DNA of 64,000 bases from Holacanthus passer (GCA_025331565.1 JAFREQ010000014.1:13814001-13878000); one strand, 5' to 3'; numbered from the stretch's first letter, positions 42,017 through 56,745 are shown. Program-made: numbers and translations. The notes: generated by a model not told the origin, from the letters alone.

Positions 42017-45000
42017 ACTCGTTTTCAGCTCCTCAGTCTCCCAAAACACATGCAGACATTTCTGACTCTGTCTTCTTCGGTGAAAATATGTAAATCTTTT
42101 TTCCCCCTCCAAGAAATACTGTATCAAGCAGGTTGTTTAGACTAAAAGGCTCTCCGCAAAAATGGACTGAACCTTTCAGATCCGCAGCTCACCGGCATTT
42201 TCTGCTTTATTAGAGGCAGAGAAAGGATGATAAATTCTAAATGTCAGATGGTGAGTGGTTTGTCTGAGTGCACTTCTTATGAAGCGAGTGCTTCGATGCA
42301 AACTGACAGTGGATTCACGCTGGAAATGTCATAATGCTTTGACACCATGAAATGGAAATCAAAACTTTCCAAGGCAAATAGCTCCCCGGTGGCAGCAATG
42401 AGAAAACATAAATGTGAAAGTGCCCCAATAAATCACTTCCTGTGTCTCTTTCAGAGGTTGTACACACCATCACCCAGGGACAGGTATGTGTTGCCACATG
42501 CCAGGCATGCTGTCTCCAGCTCTGCCTTCCAGAGAATAAGACGACATAATAGCCTCTCAGCAACCTCTATAATTGTATAATTGGAGCCTGTCGGAGGAGT
42601 TTTAGTCTGTTCACTTAGTGCTGCAGCTCTTGGTTAAACCCTGACTTTACAGAACTGACAAAACCACTTCTAAAGCTTAAACTTTTGTGGGATTAAATAT
42701 CACTGTATTATTATGACATATTGTGTGTACATTTCTGCAGCATTCTAATACATTGAAATGGTGCCAAATGTGTCGTGACAGAAAAGAGTGTGTTTAGCTG
42801 CTGTCAGCATCTGAGCAGCTCATTGTTATCCTTTAGGAGCAGCTAGTTCAGTGTAAGAGCCTTACAAGGCAGGGGGTGAGTTTCTCAACCACTTAATCAG
42901 TGAAGCTCTGGGAAGAGTAAAACTCCACGCAAGTCAACAACATTATGCTATCAACATGCAGCCGCTGCATGAACGACCATCACATGGTCTAATAATCTAG
43001 TTCAGTGGTTGAGTAAACTATCTAGATTGCAAATAGCTTCGCTCTTCAGTCCCTTCCAGTGGGATTTCATATGGCGCGTTCATGGTTATCAAATTCTGAG
43101 AAGCCACAAGGAATCGATCTCCGTGTTGGAAGTTTATTGACGAGGCAGACGCGGTTGGGGATTCCCTTAATTAGAGAGAATGGGAAGGGAGGGGAACCCA
43201 CAAACCAAATTACAAGAGTTTATGCCATAAAGACAAACATCGACTCATAACATCAAACCACTGTTTAACTGTGCAATATAAAGCAACTAAAGGTTTGTAA
43301 TCCCTGCAAAATATGAAGGTTTCTAAACGGACATAAGATGCTAAATTATTTCATGTGCACAGCTCTCTAATTACAGAAAGAACAGAGGAAATGAACGTTA
43401 TCTGAATGAGACACTAAGTCAAATCATTCTTATATTACTGCAGTCGATTCAAGAAATCGTCTGTGGGGGAAAAAAACAAAGTTTAAAGTAAAGATGGCAA
43501 AGACTGCAAAACATCTCTTATTCCTAAAGCAAAGAATTTGAAAATGTGATTGTGTTTGCTTTTCTAGAGAAGCACAATAATCACATACTTTACATATCAA
43601 TAGACTGAGAGAAAGCTCTCATGTGGATTAACTGTTTAAGAACTGTTTAAGAAGATAATCTGAGAATGCTGCATCCATGAATAAATTTGGCCGTAGTCGG
43701 TGTAGTTGAGAAGATAACAGCTGTCGGAAACACAGCGTCATGGTTGATTTTTGCGCGTTTAAATCGGCCTACCACCATCTTTTTCTATTAGATCCATACT
43801 TCAGTACCACAGCGTCATCCATCATCTGCAACCTTTAAATACATTAAAAAAAAAAAGGATTTTCATGTTTGATAAAGAAATGGCAGGTGGTTCGGTCGTG
43901 TCGTTCCCATGGTCTTTCCCGCTGTGACTATCAGTTTGTGCGGTAACTCCCTGCTTCTGTCTCATAAAAGGACATGCAGGGATCCCTTCCCCACTTCTCG
44001 CTCGATAATTTAATGATGCTTGGTTGGCTTTGATCAGAAGATGACCATGAAAGAGAAACTAAACGGCTGGAGCGCTGATGTGTGTAGTTGGTGTTGGGGG
44101 ATTTATTGCTCTCCTGCGAGGACAGCCAGTCCACATTTGGAATGCTTGTGAAATATTTACAAGAGTCACAGACACAGGAACTCGTCACTGTCAACGCTGT
44201 GGTTTAAAATAGAGGGGTCGCTGTCAGAAACTGATTGCGTCTTCAGCCTGTCTATCATCCTTTTTATATCTGATGACAGAGCATCAAACTTTCGCCCATC
44301 AAAGGGATTAAGCTTGTGGAAATTTTCTTTAAAATTCCCGGTAAATCTTTCAGCATGGATACCAGCAGCCTTGTTACAATGGTGTCTGGCTTTCTGCCTC
44401 TCAGCTCTGCCAGCTCCTAACAACCGGGGGCAAAGGTCGCGATCGCTCCAGCCGACAACTGTTTGGTGAAATAAACGCCTCACGTAGGGGGCACAAATAA
44501 CTTTGCACCCCTGTCTGAATCGGAGTAAGTGAAGTGTCTCGGGCGAGCGCGGGAGGAGCGGGATGGTCTGGCTTCGAGGGCGGTCACGTATGCTGTTCTC
44601 AGCCTCCCTCCACCCCCCACGCTTCACTTTCAGGAGCAGTTCGTTTGACAATAGGCCACATTCCCCTAGTGAGGAACATGGTTTTCTGGCACTTGAAATG
44701 CCCTTCGTGGCATTCGTCTGGATTCATCTGCTTTTGAACAGTGCCCTCACTGTTAAGACCCCTGTTTCGGAGACAAACGCTCACTTTGAGACAGAAATAC
44801 AGAAATAAGTTGTGACATATGCAGCACATCGCCTTGTTGACAGTGACAGCGTGTCCCAGTTGCCAGACTATGAAGTAAACATCCTCTCTGCGTGTGGTCA
44901 CCTCCTGCCGATTTCTCAGTGGATCGCTGCAAACTCGGTTTTGTTTTGGGTCTGGCACCTGTAGAGAGAGGGAAACTTGAGATAGGCTTGTTCAAAATCA

Positions 45001-47365
45001 GGGCATGTCACACAATCAACCCAAAATCTGACTGTACAGCAGGCGTATGTGTCAGGAAACATAATGATAAGAGGTCTTCTGTGTTTGACAAGAGCAAAGA
45101 ATTTGGCTCTGATGCTTGGTTTCCATGTTCATACACGTCGGCTGGGAGGATCAGCGTGATTCACACGGCTCCCCACAACTAATTGCAGGCTCACAGATCT
45201 CTGTACCTTCTCCATCGACTTTCATTTCTGAAACAAAAATCAGAAAATGAAAAAAGGGGCTCATTTAAATGATTGATGTGTGAAAATGAAAATTGAGACA
45301 GACATGGGAATGGGTTTAAGGGAATTATTACTTTGCTAGAACGTGGGTGCTGGTGGTGCTGTTGTGGGGTTTCTGTTGATCGAAGACGGAGGTGAGTGAA
45401 GAGGTAGATAATCACAAGACTTAGTTAGGAACAAAAGCCTGACCACAGTGGAAACAAGCAGCTTCAGCAGGGTTGTAGAGCTGCCGGTGATCAGGAGAAT
45501 GAGGCTCAGCTGTGGCTGCAGAGGACCCCAGCACCTGGAAACCACGCTCCTGGCCTCTGAAACAAAGCCTGACCACACACAGCATCACAAAGAAAAAACA
45601 ACACTAACACAAAAGAAGTTTTAATCACAAGAAACTATACTAGAAATAAAGCAAAACCATGACACAATGTTTGTGACAAACTTTGAAAATGAAGCTGTTT
45701 GTCCTCAAAATACATTTTGTGTTGTTCATACATGGATCATATAGTGAGTCAAGCACAAAAAAATCCTGTTTAACTTCAACATACGAAATGGCAGTTGCGG
45801 TCTGATGAAGACACCGTCAATCTTAATGACATGCATTCATATTTGTCACTTTGATCATATGAAGTACACGCTCTTCTGGTATGTCTACTACTGTGTTGGC
45901 ACCGAAGCGTAATGCTCGCCCACAACACATGGAGTGAACCAGTATCAGGTTTATTAATTAAGTGCAATTATTTCTGTAAAATCTCTTCCGTAGATCGCTA
46001 ATTAGATAATACAACCCAAATAATGAGAGTGAAACAGGTTATGCAACAAGGGCCCAATATGAAATTTGCCCTTTGATGCTGTCACTGCTGTGCATGAATA
46101 TTTATTTTTCACTGTCAAGATGACTAGAGGCAACAATAGAAACCAGCACTTGTCTTTCCTCTGTTTGCCTGTAGATCTATTGCATTGTCAACATGGCTGT
46201 AACTTGTCCTACAGTGACGAATAACTAGGATCTATTAGAGCTAATTTGCTTGGTCAGAAGTGATGATGAAATGTGCAAAAGTGTGATAGAGCTATCTGCT
46301 GGTTAGAAATGAAGCTGTAGTTTGCCTGGGATCGTGACCTCTGGAGTTTATGGGCACCGGAAAGCTCCAAAGACTTGACGCTGTTGGCAAAGGAGCAACT
46401 GGCAGAGATCAGGGAACATTAAAGATGGACATGTTTGAACATCGCCAGAGAAGGAGTAGCCAATAATTTCAAGTAGTGCCATTGCAATTCTGCTCCCCTT
46501 CTCTGTGACGTCTTTGTGAGAACTGAGCTTTTCGAACTTATATCAAGAACAAGTACAGGGAGCGACTGAGGGCAGAGGACCAGGAGTTCCTTCTCATCCT
46601 TTGCTGCCAGAAGAGGACAGTTGGTTTCCCATTGACAATTAAGTCACATAGTCGCCCCCCGGCTCCTCTCTTTCTCTCTCTCATAACAACCATGTGCGTG
46701 TGTTGGCCGTGAATGTAATGTAAAGTGTTTTTTAAGGCATGTTAGACTGTGGTGATTTGAGTACCTTGAAATTACCTTGAGGAGTACCTTGAAATTGTAC
46801 TTAAACTTGCAAAAGCTGTTTTTGTGGACATGCAGCTGAAACAAGTGAACACAGGATTGACAACCGTCTAAGCTGATTTAGCAAACTTGTAACCAAACAC
46901 CTTATTTACGTCTTCCAGCTGTTTTGGATCATCATTCATTTGTCGTGTTTCTGTCCATCAGGCGAATGTAATATACAGTACAAATAAATGGTAAAGTTAT
47001 GGGCCTTGCAACTTAACAATAAGTTGAAACTTGCTATAAAGCTCTGTAAAATATTGGATTATAAAATATATAAAAGCATAAAAATGTAGATTATAACTGC
47101 TTTAACTACATTACTTAAATAAATGTATTTAGTTGCTTACAGCCAACAAAAGTTGTTCATTATCTGTTGATCTGGATTTGGATTGTTAAGAGCACAAGTG
47201 TATTTATTTTTATTCTAATATTTCATTATTGGTTAAACTGCTGATTTTTTAAAATTAGTTGTTTTGTCAATAAAATGTGAGACAGGAAAAAATTATAATT
47301 GTAATTTTATAATTTCTAATGTCTTTTTTTGTTCAACCAAGAGTCAAAAAAACCAAAAGATATCT

Positions 47366-47475
47366 ATGACAGATTTTCAGACTGTTTTTTCAGATATTTT
47401 TACTGAAACAATTTTCTGTTTGCTGATTAATTTTGAGTCAATCAACTCGCCTAATTGACGAAGCTTTGCAGCTCT
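47366..47475 (+). repeat. Possible ATTAAT/TAATCG repeat remnant, copy E
   Basis: 'gctgattaattttgagtcaa' and the end 'gacgaagctttgcagctct' resemble the right end of the family. The rest is not alignable by eye. Confidence 0.35.
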
Positions 47476-48604
47476 ATTGAATCGTCAAGGGTAGATGTGC
47501 TTTGATTAACACATAAGCTGAAAATAATTATATCTTAGAGGCTTCTTTAATAATCATTAGGAGCAACAGCTTTTTTAATACTCAGACTTTCACCCCTGTG
47601 GTGAAAGTGTTGTACAAGCTTGTTCGGATTCCTCCCGGCGTCACACTCATATATGTTGTTTTATCTTTTTATATTTCACCCCAGCCTCTGAAATCCTTAG
47701 CTCAACTTTTGTAGCACACCATGGGAGGATTAACTTTGACCCTTGCACTCCGAGCGCAATGATTTTGCTTGTATTCCAAACAACGGGCTCTGGCCTGAAT
47801 GTCTGTCTTCTTCTGCTGCTGGAATTTGATTCATATGCTAATGAGTTGAATTCCCATGGATTTCTCTCTCCTGTGCCGTAGATATCACCCCCAAACCTCT
47901 CATCCTCCCCCCCTCCTGCTCTCTGTCTGTTTTTGTCTCACTAACTTTCATGCTTTCTCTGGGTCGCAACCTCGCACACAGTAACCTTACACATGACTCT
48001 TTATGTCCACTTCTACCTTTGTTGATGTGCATCTGCATTGCCGTCAGGCCGCGTAAAGGTTCAAGCGAATCAGCATGCACCTCCCTGCTCGTCTGAAATG
48101 CTTCCTCCATTGAATAGATAAAGATAAAACACTTTTTTTAGACGGCTTGAACTTCTGACATAAAATGAAGGATCGGCATCTATAATGACGCCCTGGTCCT
48201 GCCCCAGGAAATTCTTGTTTCTGATTGGCTCGTAGGGGTCTGTTTAAATTGAATATGAAGACATAAATCTGGTAAAACAGCAAAACCACTGTCATTAATC
48301 TGTGTTTAAGCTATGTTAAACTGCAGGTAACCATATAGCATCAATACTTCTGCTTCCTTAAAAGATACAAATTCTTACTGGTGAAATGAACTTAACCATG
48401 ATAAAGAAGTAAAATGAACTACAAGCTAACTTTTTCCTCATAGTATAATGGTGACAACGCACTCTTACAAGTCCATGTATTAAAAATAATGGACTCCTAC
48501 ATGTCATAGTGCTCTTCTCCTCCACTGTTTTTGTGGAGAGCAAAATGTCCAGTCAGACATTTGGGGGATCGACCGAGGTAGGTGGAATGCCCCCCCAAAA
48601 AACA

Positions 48605-48638
48605 GCCAACCAACCAACCAATCAACCAAACAAACAAA
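48605..48638. repeat. (CCAA)n / (CAAA)n simple repeat
   Basis: Tandem CCAA grades into CAAA. Confidence 0.8.
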
Positions 48639-51600
48639 AAACACAGACGCAGACAGAATTGCGTGTGTGTGACAGCGACACAGTTTCGTGACGATGCCTG
48701 ACCACATGACGAACAACAATGACACAACAGCGATAACAAACTGGTTTATATTTAACCTGTGAATCAGTGATGCTGTAGTTTACCTGTGAGTGATCAGCTG
48801 TGCATTGTGCATGGAGGAGGATGCAGAGTGACCAAATACTTCGCCACATGCCTGTTAGCTGCACGCATAGCTGTTGTGTTGGCTGTTGCTGATTGGCATG
48901 CAAACCAGCAGGAAGCAGGGGGAGCTCCGTGAACATCTACTGTGTGGTCCTTACAAAGATTACACCTCTCTCTACTAAGAGACTTCTTGTGTTACTTTGA
49001 AGTGCCATTTTTCATTTTTAAGGTTTATTACAGTTTGCATATAGCAGAATGACCTCTTTGCTTCTATCTGCACCTTCGTGTGAGAAAATAAGGTATTTGA
49101 TAATTGTTAGTCAGCAGAGTTGCCAGGAGGGATGTTGCAATTTCTGACGTACAGTAAACAGGCTTCAGTTGATACTTGGCTCTGAATGTGAGACCAACCA
49201 CCCTGGGTGTAATCACAACCTGCCAACATGTTCAGAGGCTGTGTTGAAACATTTATTAACCTGATTGATGCTGTCACTTGTTATATGGCCCACCTGTTCA
49301 CACGCTGAAAGATGTCAAGCGGTGTATCATCTGCATACAGATTGATCCGGGCCACCCTGTCCTTCAAAACATTTTTTTCCTTTGCTCTGGCTCTTTCCTC
49401 CGCACACCAGCTCCCAAACTTCCGACCCAACACAGTGGAACCACTAAAACACTCTTTAATGGACCCTTTCAATTGGGCGCAGAGACCAGAACAAACACTC
49501 TCATTCATGCCGTTCCAAAAATGCTAATGAAGCAAGGTCCTGACACTTTCACAGGGGTACCCCTGTCATGGGCCTGTGTAAGACGGCAGCGAGGCTATCG
49601 CTCACACAGGGTGATGCAAGGTGCAACTCCTATGTTTTCTGTCCTGGGGGCTATTTAGAAGCTGATGATTCTCCTCAAGCATCATTGGCTCTGAGCCTTT
49701 GCATTGATCTTACCGATTAGTGGCAAACAGTATTGAAATAAGCTAAAATGGGAAACTGAAGTCAGTTTCCAGAAAAGGCTCATGAAATGCCTCAGCTGCC
49801 TTTAGTGGCCACCATCAGTCATTCTTATATTAGGATGACCCTGAATGTGTTTTTAGTTGATTTTTTTTTCTCACTGATTGAGATAACATGACTCCTAAAT
49901 CAAGTGTCAGCTGTCTATTTTCTTCATCACCCATTATAGTTTTAAAGACCTGGCTGTTGTTCAAGTTCAGATTCAGAAAAAAAGGCTTGTACTTATATGA
50001 CTGATAATATGTTGCGGGCCCTTGCCAGAGCTTGTTTCGCATGTAATGATAAAGTAATGAAAAAAAGTTGTGAGAGCGTGCTTTGAGGTGAGTCATGAGC
50101 TTTAGTTTCATGACATGTTGCAGCAGATGCATCAAAACTGATTGATTGCCAGCTCATCATGAGTAGGCGGATAAGGAACTTTTGATGAGGTTCTCACAAG
50201 CGTGATGATTTTTGTAAATGCAGCAGATACCAGATAAATTGCCACTGCTGTTTTTTTCCCTCTCTCTCCCAAAAGCATATGGTTAATGTAGAGAATTTCA
50301 GTAATTAGCTGTCAGCAGTTGTTTGACATTATTCCTTTTTATTTCATCCAGAATTGTTCAGAAATATTTCGCTGTTAAACACTGTTATGTGTTTGACTGT
50401 GGACTATTATTGCTCCATATGTTAGTGATTAAAAGGTATTATATTTTTGAATCTGCGCAGATTATGTGTGACACCTCTTAATGTCACACATGCTTAAGGG
50501 ATTGGATTAACTCAGACTCTCTTCATCCAGACAAACAGATGTTAAAGTCGAAATATTGCTCCTCATCCTATTGTGTTTTGTTTGAAAAGAGACTCGGCTG
50601 CAGGTGCAAGCCGCTCGAAGACAGAACCAAAGTGATGGGAAAATTGCTGTTTTCTTTTTACCTTTTGTCTTTTAGTCTACCTAAGACTTGAGTAATGACG
50701 TGCACAAACTTTGTTTTTCATGTTTAAAAGGAAAGGGTGGGAGAGGACACATGGGAGAGTGAGAGTGTTCACATTGGTGTGTGCATTACTACAAGACCAG
50801 ACAGGTCTCAGCCTGAGGTGAGGCTCCGTGACTTTCTGTGTCTGAGCACTTTGGAGATAAATGTTAATCCTTAAGATAAAATACAATAAAATGGAATTCA
50901 TCACAACTTCTCATGGACGTCTCTGAAGCTTCAAGGGGGGCTCTATTGTCAGTTTGCTGCTCTTTCACTGCTATTACTTATGGATCTAATAATTTATACT
51001 GGGTGGATGTGTGCTGTTGATATACTGCCATAGCTAAGTCAATAACTGGAGAACTCTTTGATTTATAAACGCATAAGAATTTTTTTTACATTTCTACACA
51101 CCATCTGAGCTACATAACTATCCATTCAACGAAAAATTAAAATGACAGAAGAATGAAAAACTGTCTACATTGTAAATCATGTACACAGGTTCCTCAACAT
51201 TTCAGGGTTAGGGTTAGGTTCTGCATTGTGTTTTAAATGCATTGTGATTAAAAACTGAAACTGAACTTCTCGTGGCTCGTGTCATTGGAGCTAATCCTGC
51301 ACATAAATAGACGCACAGACGGTGCCAGAGCTCTATTTGTAGCTCCTCTGTCCTTAACAGAGAGAACATACTGTGGAGAAATCATTGTATAAATAAATTA
51401 AAAAACATGATGCATGCATGAAGAAAATAGTCTCCCTGCCACCAACAGTCAAAACACAGGAGTGAAACACACAATGACACCAAAAACTGATTTTTAATAC
51501 ATGGACTAGCACTGAAACAGAAACATTGAGGCAATCATAAATGTATTATTTCATAATAGCTTTCATTGATAACAGTAATATTTGTAAAGACAACACTATA

Positions 51601-52249
51601 ATAATCCAATTTAATTTTTAAGACAAACTTTTCACACTTAACTTTGGGCAAAATACTGAAGGAAATACTGAACACACAAAAGGCAGTTTTGAGCCCAAAT
51701 TTCTTCCATTTGTTGGAAAGGAAAAAAAGACTTTACCAACCCAACTAAATACCACTTTAGGCCTTCAAGATTATCCCATAAACTAATTACCAGCTTAGTT
51801 CAGACCATAGAGCACAGCACTACCGCTTTATCTGCCTCTCTGCAACGCTGATGGACAACGTGTCAGGGTGAAGGAAGGTGTGAAGAGGTCTTCTCGTGGC
51901 CTCGCCGTTTGAAGGGAGGAAGCTGAGTGTGACTGTCTCCACACTGTCTCTGCTTGTGCTGCTTGCTGTGGCAAACTGATTAAGCTCCTGAATGCCGCTC
52001 TTTGTCACTCTTGACTTCAGCAGAGGACATGTTTCTATAGTGATTCGTGTTGTTTTCCAGCCTGCGTCACTCAACAGACTTTACATTATTTTTCATGGAA
52101 ATTCAGTGTTTGCACTAATTCGTTGCCATATCGTTTTCTGTGAGAGGGAAACATTTCACCAATAAAGTCAAAAAGTAAGAAGGAGAGAATCATCTGGAAA
52201 TGCTCAAACAAAAAGATCTGTGCATTGGCATCAGGAATTTGAGTTTGTA

Positions 52250-52293
52250 ATTGCGTGCCAACCATTTGCGTGCCAACTATTTGCGTGCCAAGC
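52250..52293. repeat. Triplicated 15-bp unit ATTTGCGTGCCAACT
   Basis: Three head-to-tail copies of ATTTGCGTGCCAA plus two variable bases. Each has the half-site TGCCAA, giving one every 15 bp. Confidence 0.85.
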
Positions 52294-55200
52294 TTGATTC
52301 TGTTTATAGTGGCACCTCTTCACGTGACATGGCATTCCAGAAAGCTCTGTGTGCCAGCGCAGGAATCACTTAAAGCTCGACGGCACTTAACCGAGCGACA
52401 CCCCTCCACAAATGTCCATGCAGCACATGTGCTCTGCGAGATTAAAGGATGGAGGAATGAAACCACTGTTCTGGTGTCAGCGGTGTTTTCATGACCTCTG
52501 AACTCATGTGGTGTTAAAATTTTCAAACCAATGCAAAGAGTGCAAACCGGTGAGTGTGTTCAGGCCAAAGAAATCACATGTGGAGTATAAAATTAAAAGT
52601 ATTCAAAGATAACATCTAACCCTCCACGTGCATATGCTCTGCAATTTTTTTGTTGGAGAAAGGTTTAAAGCCGCTTCACGCTTTTGCTTTAAACCTGTTA
52701 TGCTTGTACACAGAGTAAAAGTGTAGAGCTTCTGCGTCTTTACATAATACTGGAAGTGCAGGTTTCATCTGGATGTGTTTGATGTGTGTCAGAGTTGTTT
52801 GTGTGAATTCCAGACTTACATGATTACTAGCTTGCTGAAGTGCTCGGGGAACAGAAACAGAGACAAGGTGCACGTTACTGCACCGACGAGTAGTGACGAA
52901 AAGACGCGTTGACCTTAGAGGTAAGGGGAGTTTTTATTTCATGACGTTAACTCGCGTAAAGCTTTGATGTGTTGAGAAGGAAACGTGGCTACAGGCTCTT
53001 AAGAATTCGAATCAACATTCAAGAATTCAGTGCAAAGGAGATATGCTTTTTCTCCTTAAACTGAATATGAGACTTTATACTTTCTTTTTATCATGTGGTT
53101 TGGTCACACTTTGGTATATATAAGAGTTCATTGCTGTCCTGAATGAGCAGGCTACTGTATCTGACACTTAACATTGTTTTTGATACGGTCATTGAGATAT
53201 CGATAGCACTACAAGATTTTGCCTGATATTGGTATCAGTTTTAATCTGTGTGCACACAAAATTAAATGAAATGTCATTTACAGATAAGCAGGGTAATCAA
53301 ATAGTATTATTAAAGAAGCCTTGATAATAAAGCATAAATAAATAGATGGTGTTAACTTCACAAACAGTAATCAGTCAACATCTGCAGATGCCACTGACAG
53401 ATGTGACTCATATCTAACTAGTAGCGACTGGATGGTAACCAGTTTGGTGGGAGTTCACGCTTCACAAGAGGTAGTTCAGCTCACACAGATTAAAATGACT
53501 CATAGTTTACAATTCTGAATTTTGTACTAATTTTCTTTTAGTTCTTCTTCTTGAGCTTCTCCTACAATGGAGTCTGGTACAAGTGTGTCTACTTGTTGAG
53601 AAATTAAGGTAGCTGGTTCTTTAGGAAACACTTGACTTGGATGGATGAACTTTGCAGCCATGGTCTTACTCTTTGTTCATGATTTTATTGTGATCATCCT
53701 TGAAGATATTTCCCAAGATTGATGCTTCAACACAGTGTGTCCTTTTAAAAATTTGTTGCCAATATAGCTGATATTCTGGTTTTTGCAGACTCATCGGGCA
53801 CAGTTTGCATAAAAATGTGAGATGTTTTTTTTCCTTTGGACTTGTACTGATTTGTTCCTTTATCTAGTCGTATGAACCTGCTTCAGCAGTACTCATAGCT
53901 GTATCTGAATTGGCAGCTGCACTTGCCATGCCGGTGTGCTGGGTGCTGTCAGACAGCGGGAAGTAACGACACTCAAGTTCATGTTCATTAGTTGCAGACA
54001 AATAGACTCAGTCACTCAAATAGAACTAGTTCAGTTCACCTACAAACATGAGCATGGTCATCTTTTAGCTCATTCATACACATAACCATATCAGTTGCAC
54101 CAGTAACACACACAAATTAGTCATAAGGTGCACATTCAGACACACGTTCCTGAAAGCCACTATTGTTTTACATTTTGTTTTTGGGTTTGCTCTTCTGTCA
54201 TTAACTCTTTAGTGCAAACTAATTAGTGGTTCAAAACCAATCTGAAGCTTGTGACTTGGTATCTGTTGTAATAGTTCCCGTTGCACGACTCAGCAGTGTG
54301 TACTCATGCACGAGAGGTTTCCTGAAGCAGCCCAAAGATTAGCTTAATTACACATTCTTTACCGCCACGTTGGTGTTTAACATCCTGAATCTTAAGAATG
54401 AGATGTTAAGTAGCCCAACCCATTCAGTTACCCTGTCTGCTTTGCTAAAACAAAGTCTGTAGGGGAAAGCTTTTGTTTGCTAAAGCCCTCTAGTGTTTCT
54501 TCTTGAATAGAGTTTGTCTGAAGGCTGACTTCCTCTCCGTCCGTCCCGGCAGGTGTTTATGGACGTCTGAAGCCTCTTCTGTCATTGCTGCCATTGTCTG
54601 TGTTGACAGCAAAGCTTGTGGTGATTGTGGCGTTTGATTTGTGTGCATCTGCTTGTGTCTACAGGTAACGTTGCATGGGTTCACACTTGCTGGAATCTCA
54701 TTTATTGTGATTGCAAACAATGTTTGAGACTGTAATAGAATCATGAATGGGTCTTGACCTTAGCTGCTGTTGTAATAGATTCACAGTACATACTTAGGTG
54801 TGTCCCGATGGCCTTTCTGTCCTCTCTTTGATTATACTCATTACACACACACATATAGTTTTACAGGTATTTTAACCCAGTCGTCTCATCTGTAGTATGT
54901 CAAGCTTTTCGTAAGCTTGTTTGGAAGGTATTTTGTAATTACCTTGTGTTTGTGAGGTTTGCATATAGACAGAAACAGAAGACTTGTAATTATCAGACGC
55001 GCCAGAGGCAAGGACTGTTGAGGAGGAAATGCATCACGACAAAGGCACGGGGCAGGGCAACCTTCTCAGTTAGTCACAGCCGGGCGCTGAGATGTCGGTG
55101 AAGTCGGAATTCCTGAATGAGGTGGCCTCTTGTTTGTTTTAGCATTCACGTTAATTTAACAAGCATAATGAAACCGGCCGTGAGCAGAGACCCTGAAAAC

Positions 55201-55661
55201 ACTTGGCAAGATGCTGTGCATTCTCTTTTGTTTAAGTCACTGTGAGATTAGCGTCCGTAAACAGTGAGTCATAATTGATGATGCTTTGACTCAGATCAAA
55301 TGAAATAAGTTGATATATGTATTGTGTATGTGTTGATTATATGTATTTTGTGTCTACAGTATATCTTAATAGTCTACATATTTTATCAGCAATGTTAAAT
55401 AGCAAATATTTGCTCCTGCTCGACATAGTACGATAACTGTCAATATAGCTTTGACAGTTAAGGGCCGCAGGTGCTCTGCTCCTGTTCACATACTTAGTTT
55501 AAGTTTAAACATTATTCTGTGTGTACAAGAATTGAAAAAATTAAACAGAAAACATATCAAATGTGAATCATTAAATGCAAAATTCTGCACAAAATTCATT
55601 TGTCTTATTTGACACACACACAGAAAGAAGAAATTGTCTGATATGGGAGATCATAAATATT

Positions 55662-55920
55662 TAGGGCTACAAATAATGATTGTTTTCATTATCAATTAAT
55701 GTGGAGATTATTTTCTTAACTACTCGATTAGTGGTTTGGTCTGTAAAGAGACAGAAAATACAGAAATGTCCCAACATGGTTTCTCAGAGTCCGAGTCTGA
55801 ACATGTACTGATTTGTCCGACCAACAGTTCAAAACTTCAAAATACTCCAAAGAGAGAAAAAAGAACCAGCAAATGTTTGGCACTTTTGCTTGAAAGTAGT
55901 TGATTCAGAGCAGTTGCAGA
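55662..55920 (-). repeat. Teleost ATTAAT/TAATCG repeat, copy F
   Basis: It starts 'agggctacaaataatgattg', then 'ttatcaattaatgtggag', 'actactcgattagtgg' and 'ccaacagttcaaaacttc', and ends near 'gagcagttgcaga'. It is a minus-strand copy with the left end well kept. Confidence 0.65.
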
Positions 55921-56745
55921 TTCATTTTCTTAACATACGTCATCATAAAATATATCACGAAAGATTTTGTAATACTTAAGCATGAATCTTGTATGTTGTA
56001 TTTTCAGTTTCCTTTCCTTTCGGCCCTAACCTTGCTTGTCCCACTTACCACAACATACAGCCAGGTGACTCTGTGCACATATTTACTTAGTATATGTTTG
56101 GCCATGCTACAGCTATAGTCTTCTGAATTACATTAATCTTTTGTGCACACGTCTACATAGCGTGTCAAGCTTTGAGTGAAGTCCATTAGGCTTCATTAGG
56201 TTTTCATCTCTGTGTTTGTCGAAGCCTTGCTCTCTCAAACAGGGAAAAGGTCCATTTGAAGTGATGACAACTGTCCTGTGACGAGAGCTTTAGGTTGAAT
56301 TGTGGACAAGTCTCAATCAGTGACTGGTTTAAAAGTAAAGCTTTCTAATCAATGCAAATACAGTCAACAAACACTAACAGAGGACAGAATCTTAGAGTAA
56401 ATGCAGGTAAGATATTTTCCCCTCCAGGGCTGCTTTCTCTAAAAGTCTGCCATTCTTCTTTTTTACAATAGATCATATCAGGGAAAGACTCACAGGGAGC
56501 ACTAGTTTCAGGCTTTAATATAATGGGGCTGTGAATGTCAACTATTTTTCCCGCTGTTTGAATGACCCCGCAGGGCAGAACGAGCATTGCTTACCCAATT
56601 GGTGCGGTCATTATGTCTCTATTAGGCTTTGAAAATCATGTTGTAGATACAGTCTCCATCTGCAAACAAATTGGAAAACACTTGAAACTCAGGACAGCGT
56701 CTGTTACGCTACCTGTATCGCAAATCCCTGCTTTTCTCCTCGGAA

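Larger units (their letters stand above)
42017..55661. other. Intergenic region, part 3
   Basis: No gene is recognised. The most GC- and CpG-rich stretch is at about 44300-44640, with a 161-codon minus-strand frame (44166-44651). A short direct duplication of 'gagtaccttgaaatt' is near 46758. Other items are a CCAA-type simple repeat (48605-48638), three TTAGGG-like units near 51205 and a triplicated 15-mer at 52250-52293. Confidence 0.45.
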
